Shown: one piece after another, positions 1 to 6,443 of the stretch
Numbering within the stretch: position 1 is the first letter of the stretch
Layout: each line of letters opens with the position of its first letter
NCBI GenBank assembly: GCA_947628325.1
Contig: CANQZL010000059.1
Coordinates: 1-8,746 of the forward strand
Reading direction: 5' to 3'
Source of the DNA: an uncultured Bacilli bacterium
Lineage (GTDB): Bacteria; Bacillota_I; Bacilli_A; RF39; UBA660
DNA length: 8,746 nt
Position numbers and translations under genes: made by a program
The notes under the pieces: generated by a model
Seen by the model: only the letters and a program-made list of their open reading frames with translations
Databases searched by the model: none
What the model was told of the DNA's origin: nothing

Positions 1-101
1 TGCAAAATGCGTCTTTAGAAGAACTATCAGAAATTGTTCCTCTTAATGTTGCTAAAGAATTAAAAAATTATTTGGCAGAGAGAAACAAAGTAAAAGAATA
101 G
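1..101 (+). CDS. uvrC: 3' end of a probable UvrC excinuclease subunit (partial)
   Basis: Only the last 32 codons are visible, in the frame starting at base 3 and ending at the TAG at 99-101. They include the stretch ASLEELSEIVP, then NVAKELKNYL and a charged tail. The pattern of a helix beginning 'ASxEEL', a short turn, then 'xxAxxLxxYL' fits the second helix-hairpin-helix of the C-terminal (HhH)2 DNA-binding domain that closes UvrC. UvrC makes both incisions in bacterial nucleotide excision repair. The family assignment rests on this short segment alone, so another HhH protein cannot be excluded. The stop lies 2 bases before the earliest possible start of the next gene, so the two are probably co-transcribed. 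Confidence 0.5.
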   Translation, partial: QNASLEELSEIVPLNVAKELKNYLAERNKVKE

Positions 102-103
102 GA

Positions 104-1246
104 ATGGTGGTTACTTTGAAATTAACTTACAAATTTAACAATGATGAAAAAAATTTAGAAATAAATAAAGAAGAATACTTAGCACCAGAAAATATAATAG
201 TTTATATTAGAGAAGGCGATACAGTATATGTAAAAAATGGTGATTATGTCTATATTAATCAATTAATTAAAGAAGCTTCTAATGGAATTAAATCATATGC
301 TACAGTATCTGGTACTGTTGAAATGAATGAAGAAGAGGGAATAATTAAAGTAGTTAATGATAAGACTAATTCAGCATTTGTTTCTGAAGAAGCTTTAGAT
401 GATATAAGTGAAGTAAAAAAAGAAGTTATTCTTGAAATGTGTGAAAACTTAGGTATTGATTATGAAAATAAATTAATAGTAAATAAATTAAAAAATAAAA
501 GTAAAGTTCTTATTATTAATGCTATTGATGTAGAACCATATCAATTTAATAATAATTATTTATTTCAAGATAATGTCACTGGTTTATTAGAAACAACTAA
601 TTTATTAGCAAAGAGATTTAATATAGATGCACATTTAATACTTAGTAAATATGATGATAATAATGTAGCTGCTGTAAGAGAAATAATTGCTAAATATAAC
701 GATATTAATTTTAAAGTAATACCTGATGTATTTCCATATACAACTAATCAATGTATAGCACGTAAATATTTTAATGCTTATAAATATGATGATATATTGT
801 TTTTAGATACATTTGCTTTATATAAAATATATATGGCTTTAAAAGAGGGATTACCTGTTGCTGATAGATATATTACAATATGTTTTGGAGAAGCAACAAA
901 AGTTTATGTTGTAAAAACAAAATATGGAGCTAATTTAGGAGAGTTAATTAAAAATTCACTTAGTGAAAGCATTGAGAATAAAGATATTTATTTGAACAAT
1001 TTTATGAGAAGAGTAAAATGTGATAATTTAGAATCATTAGTTGTTTCAGATAATACTAAGACAATTTTTATTTTTGATAAGCAAGATATTAAGGCTTCTA
1101 AATGTATTAAATGTGGTAAGTGTGTTGATATTTGCCCTGTTGAAATAAATCCACTTGCTAAGGTATTAGATAGTGCCTGTATAAGATGTGGTTTATGTAG
1201 TTATGTTTGCCCAGCTAATATAAATTTACTTAGTAAGGAGAAATAA
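104..1246 (+). CDS. rnfC: Divergent RnfC-like iron-sulfur electron-transfer protein
   Basis: This 380-residue protein has the RnfC domain order. A barrel-sandwich-hybrid segment comes first (about 25-75, APEN and ATVSGTVE). A Rossmann-like core follows (about 134-270), with INAIDVEPY at 138-146 where RnfC has NxxECEPY, and LPVADRYIT around 250-258. Two [4Fe-4S] motifs end it: C334/C337/C340/C344 and C359/C362/C365/C369. In Rnf complexes RnfC takes electrons from NADH at the inner face of the membrane. Here the family's glycine-rich GxGGAxFPTHVKL loop is absent: residues 112-133 carry a short unrelated stretch. The YPxGGE motif is replaced by FPYTTN (210-215). NADH/FMN chemistry is therefore doubtful, while iron-sulfur transfer looks intact. 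Length is shorter than typical RnfC (about 430-520). Start is uncertain: the ATG at 104 has GGA immediately before it, and a TTG at 116 with an upstream GGTGG is a fair alternative. Next gene begins 2 bases after the stop. Confidence 0.82.
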   Translation: MVVTLKLTYKFNNDEKNLEINKEEYLAPENIIVYIREGDTVYVKNGDYVYINQLIKEASNGIKSYATVSGTVEMNEEEGIIKVVNDKTNSAFVSEEALDDISEVKKEVILEMCENLGIDYENKLIVNKLKNKSKVLIINAIDVEPYQFNNNYLFQDNVTGLLETTNLLAKRFNIDAHLILSKYDDNNVAAVREIIAKYNDINFKVIPDVFPYTTNQCIARKYFNAYKYDDILFLDTFALYKIYMALKEGLPVADRYITICFGEATKVYVVKTKYGANLGELIKNSLSESIENKDIYLNNFMRRVKCDNLESLVVSDNTKTIFIFDKQDIKASKCIKCGKCVDICPVEINPLAKVLDSACIRCGLCSYVCPANINLLSKEK

Positions 1247-1248
1247 GA

Positions 1249-2157
1249 ATGGAAAAGGGATTATTACAAAAAAATAAAATATTAGGAATAAATATATTAT
1301 ATATAGTAAGTATATTACCTTTAATTATATTTGCTTTTTATAAAAATGGTTTAATGGTATATAATAATGGTGAAACTACTATGTTTTTGGCTTTTCAATA
1401 TTTAATAATTCCTATTATAATAATTGTTTTAAGTTATGTTTTTGAAATATACTATTATTTAATTATAAAAAAAGATAGTGATTGTCATAATGTTGTTAAT
1501 TCATTAGCTCCTTATGTTAATGCTTTATGTTATTTGGTTTGTGGTCCAAGGGATTTTTTATGGGTTACTATTCCCTTAATTATAATGTTTGATATATTAT
1601 TGAAGTTTATTGATAACAAATGGAGTATTAATCAAATTGCTTTGTTTAAATGTGTTTTAGTAGCACTTCTTGCAATAACTGGATTTTATAATAATGCTAA
1701 TTTATATGAATTAAATAATAATTTAAATCCTTCTTTATTTGACTATTTTATTGGTCGAAGTGTTGGTTGTATAGGAACAACAAGTGTTTTATGTTGTCTT
1801 ATTGGATATGTTGTTTTATTATTTAATAAATATTATAAAAAAGAGATTCCTTTATTAGCTATATTAGGATATAGTATAGTTGCTATTATAATATACTTTG
1901 TAGGAGGATTATCATTTACTAATTTATTAATTAAGACTTTTAAGAGTGGCTTTATTTTTGCAGCTATATATGTGGCACCGCTCTCAATGGCAACTCCTGT
2001 TGTAAAAAGTGGACGAATTATATATTCTCTACTAATAGGAATGATTTGTGCAATCTTAGTAAATATTGCTAATTTCTATATGGGTATTTATATAGTTATT
2101 TTAATTAGTAGCTTTTTGGTTCCTTTATTTAATAAATTTAAATTATCCGTTTCATAA
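1249..2157 (+). CDS. rnfD: Divergent RnfD-like integral membrane protein
   Basis: A 302-residue polytopic membrane protein with about eight to ten hydrophobic segments (for example 12-30, 47-66, 103-120, 130-146, 178-192, 203-220, 257-274 and 278-293). Two stretches resemble RnfD/NqrB. FIGRSVGCIGTTSVL at 167-181 matches the family's GxxPGSIGETSxL. The stretch from SGFIFAAIYVAP to KSGRIIYSLLIG (233-264) matches the ATDPVTSPxTxxGRxIYG region. RnfD is normally a flavin-carrying membrane subunit of the Rnf ion pump, with FMN covalently attached to the threonine of an SGAT motif. That motif is not visible: the expected area (about 145-165) reads GFYNNANLYELN. The DGSA and GGxGxNxFNPA motifs are also eroded. 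Start ATG is well supported by AAGGAG at 1235-1240. It overlaps no gene and is followed by a terminator, so no other rnf gene is co-transcribed downstream. The pairing with an RnfC-like gene strengthens the call. Confidence 0.72.
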   Translation: MEKGLLQKNKILGINILYIVSILPLIIFAFYKNGLMVYNNGETTMFLAFQYLIIPIIIIVLSYVFEIYYYLIIKKDSDCHNVVNSLAPYVNALCYLVCGPRDFLWVTIPLIIMFDILLKFIDNKWSINQIALFKCVLVALLAITGFYNNANLYELNNNLNPSLFDYFIGRSVGCIGTTSVLCCLIGYVVLLFNKYYKKEIPLLAILGYSIVAIIIYFVGGLSFTNLLIKTFKSGFIFAAIYVAPLSMATPVVKSGRIIYSLLIGMICAILVNIANFYMGIYIVILISSFLVPLFNKFKLSVS

Positions 2158-2180
2158 AGACTTAATAAGTCTTTTTTATT
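2156..2180 (+). terminator. Intrinsic terminator after the rnfC-rnfD unit
   Basis: AAAGACTT (2156-2163), a 3-base AAT loop and AAGTCTTT (2167-2174) form a perfect 8-bp stem followed by a T-rich run. It begins inside the rnfD stop codon. The stem is AT-rich, so efficiency may be partial, but it separates the rnf pair from the queA promoter. Confidence 0.75.
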
Positions 2181-2207
2181 TACTTTTATTTAATATTTTT
2201 ATATAAT
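2179..2207 (+). promoter_or_regulatory. Sigma-A-type promoter of queA
   Basis: TTTACT (2179-2184, 4 of 6 matches to TTGACA), a 17-bp spacer and a consensus TATAAT (2202-2207). The transcript would start near 2214 and leave a leader of about 20 bases, enough for the AAAGGGG ribosome site at 2220-2226 but too short for a riboswitch. Confidence 0.65.
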
Positions 2208-2233
2208 GTTTCTTAGTCGAAAGGGGCTTATTT

Positions 2234-3283
2234 ATGAATATAAATGAATTTGATTATAATTTACCTAAAGAACTTATTGCTCAAACACCATTAAAAAATA
2301 GAGATGAATCTAAACTATTAGTTTTAAATAAAAATACTGGTGATATAAAACATGAAACATTTAAAAATATAGTTCATTATTTAAAAAAAGGAGATGTCTT
2401 AGTATTAAATGATACTAAAGTAATACCTGCTAGATTAATTGGGATAAAAGAAGAAACTAAGGCTACTATTGAATTATTATTACTTAAAGATCTAGGTAAT
2501 GATACATGGGAATGTTTATCAAGACCTGCTAAAAGATTAAAAGTTGGGACAATAATTTCTTTTGGAGATGGACTTTTAAAAGCTCAAGTAATTGAAAAAT
2601 TTAATGAAGGACTAACTCATATAAAACTTATATATGAAGGAATTTTAATGGAAATATTAGATAAATTAGGAACGATGCCTCTTCCTCCATATATTCATGA
2701 AAAATTAGAAGATCAATCTAGATATCAAACTGTTTATGCTAAAAATATTGGGAGTGCTGCTGCTCCTACAGCTGGACTTCATTTTACTAAAGAATTATTA
2801 AAACAAATTGAAGATAAAGGGGTTTTTATTACTTATGTTACTCTACATGTTGGTTTAGGAACTTTTAGACCTGTGGAAGTAGAAAATATTTTAGAACATA
2901 AAATGCATAGTGAATATTATGTTATGAATAAAGAAACGGCTGATATCTTAAATAAGGCGAAAAAAGAGGGAAGAAGAATTATAGCTGTTGGAACAACTAG
3001 TACTAGAACACTTGAGACTATTGCTACTAATAATAATGGAGTATTTGTTGCTTCATCTGGTAATACAGATATCTTTATATATCCAGGATATCAATTTAAA
3101 GCAATAGATGCTTTAATAACTAATTTTCATTTACCAAAAAGTACTTTAGTAATGCTTGTTTCTGCTTTAGCTAGTAAAGAAATAATACTAAATGCTTATG
3201 AAGAAGCTATTAAAAATAATTATCGTTTCTTTAGTTTTGGGGATGCTATGTTTATTACAAATGATTTAGACAAACAAAAATAG
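2234..3283 (+). CDS. queA: S-adenosylmethionine:tRNA ribosyltransferase-isomerase QueA
   Basis: QueA transfers and isomerises the ribosyl group of SAM onto preQ1 at the wobble position (34) of GUN-anticodon tRNAs, giving epoxyqueuosine; it is cytosolic. The protein is full length (349 residues; family about 340-350). Signature segments are all present: FDYNLPKELIAQTPL (6-20), DVLVLNDTKVIPARL (54-68), GSAAAPTAGLHFT (173-185), HVGLGTFRPV (205-214), VGTTSTRTLE (252-261), NFHLPKSTLVMLVSAL (297-312) and FSFGDAMFI (333-341). The ATG has AAAGGGG 7 bases upstream and its own promoter. Its partner tgt lies about 3.1 kb downstream on the same strand, with a minus-strand operon in between. The stop codon forms part of the terminator stem shared with the convergent gene. 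Confidence 0.97.
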   Translation: MNINEFDYNLPKELIAQTPLKNRDESKLLVLNKNTGDIKHETFKNIVHYLKKGDVLVLNDTKVIPARLIGIKEETKATIELLLLKDLGNDTWECLSRPAKRLKVGTIISFGDGLLKAQVIEKFNEGLTHIKLIYEGILMEILDKLGTMPLPPYIHEKLEDQSRYQTVYAKNIGSAAAPTAGLHFTKELLKQIEDKGVFITYVTLHVGLGTFRPVEVENILEHKMHSEYYVMNKETADILNKAKKEGRRIIAVGTTSTRTLETIATNNNGVFVASSGNTDIFIYPGYQFKAIDALITNFHLPKSTLVMLVSALASKEIILNAYEEAIKNNYRFFSFGDAMFITNDLDKQK

Positions 3284-3300
3284 CCGAAAGGCTATTTTTT
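3276..3300. terminator. Bidirectional terminator shared by queA and the DUF3419 operon
   Basis: TAGCC (3281-3285), GAAA loop, GGCTA (3290-3294), flanked by five A on the left and six T on the right, so it works as a stem plus U-tract on either strand. On the plus strand the loop is a GNRA type. The queA stop (3281-3283) is the left base of the stem and the minus-strand gene's stop (3292-3294) is the right base, so both converging genes end inside the one hairpin. Confidence 0.88.
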
Positions 3301-4341
3301 TAAGACTAAAACAGAATCTTTTACTTGATTATTTGCTCCCATTTTTAGAGAATAATTTGATGTAATCATTCGAGCATTATATAATTTAGATTCATTAATT
3401 AAATATGTATAAGCTATATTAATTGCTTTAGTTGATTTCTTTAAAAAACGAGAACTATGTCTACTATGAGCAATCTCCCATAATTCTTGTAATGTACAAT
3501 AATCTTTACCATCTAGTGCTTCATTTAAAACTTTATGAGAATGTCTGTCAAAAGAATATAAATAAGAGGCCATAATCATTCCATTATTAGTAATTCGTGG
3601 TAATAAATTAAGTCTTATAAACTCTAAAAAATTTTGAGCTCTATTAGCACTTGGTAAAGTAGTAAAGTCTAAATAATCATAGATATTTGATAAACTAATA
3701 GCATTAAATTTTGTATTATCTAATTTACTTGGTAATTCTTCTAAAGAAGAGTTAATAAATTTAACTTGTGTATTATCAATTTTTTCTCTTACCATATAAT
3801 AATTATGTCCTTTTAAATAAGTATTTACTTTGCTAATCATTCTTTTACTTATAACTGGACCAGAGAAAATAAATAAATTAATAAATTCTTTAGGATAATT
3901 ATCAAAGACAGAAGTCCAATATTTTAAATCATCGCCATTTAAAGCAGGAACTAACTTATCAAAATATCTTTTAGAAAAATCATTAAAAAATTTTATAAAC
4001 TCTTGAGGAGATAATCTTTTTATAGCAGCTATTTTTAATGCTAATAGATATTTACAAAGACAATTTATATCAAAAGCATAAATATTTTTAGCACCATAAG
4101 ATATAGCATTTAATACTTGATCACCACTACCAGCAACAGTTAAATAATTCTTTAAAGATGGAAATAATTGATAATAGAAATCTAAATTTTCAGTAGTATA
4201 ACGATAAAAAGGACTATATTGTTTAAAAGGACAATTTGATACTTCATCATTTCTAAATTCAGAAGTTAAATTGTCATGGAGAATACTTTTAGTATTTAAT
4301 AATGCTTCTTCAACATTAATTTTTTCTTGGACCTTAATCAT
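3292..4341 (-). CDS. DUF3419 (BtaA-like) SAM-binding protein, downstream paralogue
   Basis: A 349-residue soluble protein with a class I SAM-binding fold resembling DUF3419, the family of BtaA (S-adenosylmethionine:diacylglycerol 3-amino-3-carboxypropyl transferase of betaine-lipid synthesis). Visible features are the glycine loop TVAGSGDQ (68-75), the acidic end of strand 2 AFDIN (89-93), then a LKIAAIKRLSPQEF helix (102-115), LSNIYDYL (217-224) and NNGMIMASYLYSFDR (252-266). BtaA-type enzymes use the aminocarboxypropyl group of SAM rather than its methyl; whether this protein does so is inference. No BtaB-like N-methyltransferase is visible, so betaine-lipid synthesis is not supported as such. 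The start is certain: AAGGAGG sits just upstream, and the ATG is 1 base after the stop of its paralogue. It is the last gene of the three-gene minus-strand operon. Confidence 0.75.
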   Translation of the reverse strand: MIKVQEKINVEEALLNTKSILHDNLTSEFRNDEVSNCPFKQYSPFYRYTTENLDFYYQLFPSLKNYLTVAGSGDQVLNAISYGAKNIYAFDINCLCKYLLALKIAAIKRLSPQEFIKFFNDFSKRYFDKLVPALNGDDLKYWTSVFDNYPKEFINLFIFSGPVISKRMISKVNTYLKGHNYYMVREKIDNTQVKFINSSLEELPSKLDNTKFNAISLSNIYDYLDFTTLPSANRAQNFLEFIRLNLLPRITNNGMIMASYLYSFDRHSHKVLNEALDGKDYCTLQELWEIAHSRHSSRFLKKSTKAINIAYTYLINESKLYNARMITSNYSLKMGANNQVKDSVLVLKK

Positions 4342-4342
4342 C

Positions 4343-5413
4343 TTAAGACCTCCTTAATAATAAAGCTAGATCATTTTCTTCTTTTACTTTTTGACCAAAA
4401 CCAACTTTTTTAGTTGGTAATTCAATTATATTATCATCTTTAAATACTTCTAAAATTTGAGAATAAGCTAAATTCTCTGAAGTTAAACCAGCATCTAAAT
4501 AAATTTTATCTTCATAACTATAAAAGCCTGGGAAAACTAACTTTTCTGGTATTGCTTCATACAATCTATCAAAACGATTTTTAAATTCGCGATTAAAAGA
4601 ATATAAATATGCAAACATTATAGTACCTTTATTATTTAAATGAGGAAAAATATCACTCATAATAAAATTATGATACTTTAAAGCATTAGCCATAGTTACT
4701 TCTAAACCATAATTTAAATATTCATAAATATTAGAAAAAGTAATAGCATCATACATATTATCTTTTATAAAAGATGGTAAATCATAAATATTACAATTAA
4801 AGAATCTTATTGATACTTCATCTATTAAATGTTTTAACTTTTCATAATTATCTTTACTTAAATAGGGATTAATACTTTTTAACATTTTAATATCAAGTCT
4901 TTTATTAGTATATAAAAATCCTCCTATTAAGTTAGAACTATTATTGCCATAATATTTATAAATACTTTGCCAATAAAATTGTTCTTCATCACTTAAATAA
5001 GGTAATATCTTCGTAAATAAATCATAATCAAAAGTATTAAAAAATCTAAGAAGTTCTGAGATATTTAAAGCTTTAATAGCTCCTAAACGTAAATAAACAT
5101 TATGAATAGTTAAAGTATTTATATCAAAACAATCTATTACTTTTGCACCAGTTAATATGGCATTAGCTATTTGTTCTCCACTAGCTGCAATAGTTAAAAA
5201 TGATTTAGGATGTTTAAATTCTTTATAATAAGTTTTCATATCCTCAGTAGCATTTGCATATAAATCATCATAATCAGGATTCTTAGGAAAAGGGGAAAAA
5301 CTTTTAGTTAAAGTATAAAAAGAAGGGAAATCTTTATATTTAAGATTCCTTTCAATTATAGATAGTGTTGCATTAATATCTTTGGTAATTCTTTCTTTAT
5401 TAAAACTATTCAT
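4343..5413 (-). CDS. DUF3419 (BtaA-like) SAM-binding protein, upstream paralogue
   Basis: A 356-residue paralogue of the next gene in the operon. It aligns along the whole length: TIAASGEQIANAILTGAK (74-91), CFDIN (95-99), RLGAIKALNISELLRFF (109-125), FYWQS (146-150), FSNIYEYL (226-233) and NKGTIMFAYLYSFNR (261-275). It is more divergent from BtaA than its neighbour: the DiN...LKxAAI helix reads VYLRLGAIKAL. The two are clearly related but far from identical, so the duplication is old, or the genes were inherited as a heteromeric pair. Function is inferred only: SAM binding is likely, substrate unknown. The ATG lies 1 base after the stop of the upstream gene, with GAAGGA as ribosome site inside that gene. 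The stop is 1 base from the next ATG, implying tight translational coupling. Confidence 0.72.
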   Translation of the reverse strand: MNSFNKERITKDINATLSIIERNLKYKDFPSFYTLTKSFSPFPKNPDYDDLYANATEDMKTYYKEFKHPKSFLTIAASGEQIANAILTGAKVIDCFDINTLTIHNVYLRLGAIKALNISELLRFFNTFDYDLFTKILPYLSDEEQFYWQSIYKYYGNNSSNLIGGFLYTNKRLDIKMLKSINPYLSKDNYEKLKHLIDEVSIRFFNCNIYDLPSFIKDNMYDAITFSNIYEYLNYGLEVTMANALKYHNFIMSDIFPHLNNKGTIMFAYLYSFNREFKNRFDRLYEAIPEKLVFPGFYSYEDKIYLDAGLTSENLAYSQILEVFKDDNIIELPTKKVGFGQKVKEENDLALLLRRS

Positions 5414-5414
5414 C

Positions 5415-6347
5415 TTAAGAATCCTTCTTTTTCATTAATTGCCAATCACTAACAATTTTATCTGGGACAAATTTTTGATGATATTTTTTCTCATATTCAA
5501 TTAAATCCTTACTATAAATACCTACATTTAATAAAGATTCTTCTTTTATACGATGAATTGTTGCTTCATTATTAAATATTTGTAAAGCATCTAAATTTTT
5601 ATCAATACATAAAATAAAGAAAGCAATTTGTTCTTCATATGAATTTAAACCAAATAAATGAGGTCTAAATAAAATATTATAAGCTGCTGTACATGCTCTA
5701 GTTCTTAATGATTCTTCTTTTTCTAAAGTATCTATATAATTTTCACTTATTAATGCTAACTCACTTAATCTTTCTAAAGAAATAGAAGCAAAAGAAAAAT
5801 TCTCCTTATAATCAAGTAAATCACTTAAATAACTAACTTTAACACCATTTACTAATTCATTCTTAGTTAAAAAATTATCAAATAAATCTTTTTCAAACTT
5901 AAATAACATAGTATCTGTAAAGCCAACCTCTTTATCTAATTTAGCATAGAAAAAATTCTCTTGTTTTTTTCTTAATCTAAGTAATATAGCACGATCTACT
6001 TCATCATCATATTTTTCAATATCTTTATTAGTTAAAAAACCTGTAGATAAATATGTCTTTAATATTTTTAAATTTGGATCACAACAATATATTAAAAATA
6101 ATATTTTTTGATTAAATGTTTTGGTATTACGAGCGGTAGGATAAGAAACAAAATCAATTGCTTGAGTATATACATATAATTCATAACCAATAGTTCCTGT
6201 TGTATATATATGATACTTTTTAAAAGCTTTTATTTCTTCTTTAATTAAATTTATGTCTTCCTCAGTAATATCTTTAAATTCTTTATAATTTGGCATTTCC
6301 CTAAGTAAATACCTTATTCTTTGATTTGTTTCATTACTTAAATACAT
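5415..6347 (-). CDS. Unrecognised helical protein with an internal duplication, first gene of the DUF3419 operon
   Basis: I do not recognise this 310-residue protein. It has no signal peptide or convincing membrane segment, is rich in Lys, Glu, Leu and Phe, and looks mostly helical and cytosolic. Two parts resemble each other. Residues 61-116 (TQAIDFVSYP, then FNQKILFLIYCCDPNLKIL) match residues 220-289 (TAAYNILFRP, then YEEQIAFFILCIDKNLDAL), each followed by a charged K/E-Y helix (DIEKYDDE and DLIEYEKKYH). This suggests two copies of an alpha-helical unit. Start is well supported: GGGAGGAA (6353-6360) precedes the ATG, and a divergent promoter lies just upstream. It is 1 base from the first DUF3419 gene, so a functional link, perhaps as partner or regulatory subunit, is likely but unproven. 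Confidence 0.85.
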   Translation of the reverse strand: MYLSNETNQRIRYLLREMPNYKEFKDITEEDINLIKEEIKAFKKYHIYTTGTIGYELYVYTQAIDFVSYPTARNTKTFNQKILFLIYCCDPNLKILKTYLSTGFLTNKDIEKYDDEVDRAILLRLRKKQENFFYAKLDKEVGFTDTMLFKFEKDLFDNFLTKNELVNGVKVSYLSDLLDYKENFSFASISLERLSELALISENYIDTLEKEESLRTRACTAAYNILFRPHLFGLNSYEEQIAFFILCIDKNLDALQIFNNEATIHRIKEESLLNVGIYSKDLIEYEKKYHQKFVPDKIVSDWQLMKKKDS

Positions 6348-6373
6348 AACTATTCCTCCCTCGAGCCATAAAT

Positions 6374-6401
6374 ATTATACAGAATTTTTATTTTATTGCA
6401 A
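6374..6401 (-). promoter_or_regulatory. Promoter of the three-gene DUF3419 operon
   Basis: On the minus strand: TTGCAA (6401-6396), a 16-bp spacer and TATAAT (6379-6374). Transcription would start near 6367, giving a leader of about 20 bases with the GGGAGGAA ribosome site. TTGCAA is palindromic. Confidence 0.6.
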
Positions 6402-6410
6402 ATTTTTCTA

Positions 6411-6419
6411 TGGTATAAT
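6411..6419 (+). promoter_or_regulatory. Extended -10 promoter of tgt
   Basis: TGGTATAAT fits an extended -10 element (TGnTATAAT). The -35 position at a 17-bp spacing (6391-6396, TTTTAT) is poor, which the TG motif would offset. The predicted start is near 6426, about 18 bases before the ATG at 6444, and diverges from the minus-strand promoter without transcript overlap. Confidence 0.65.
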
Positions 6420-6443
6420 CATAAGAGATTTGGAGAAATAGTT

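Noticed and set aside
2208..2233. preQ1 or other riboswitch in the queA leader
   Set aside because: The predicted leader is only about 20 bases and shows no preQ1 aptamer pattern.
6396..6443. In-frame upstream ATG giving Tgt a 16-residue N-terminal extension
   Set aside because: It overlaps the -10 promoter element, has no ribosome site, and the ATG at 6444 with GGAGAAA gives the normal family N-terminus.
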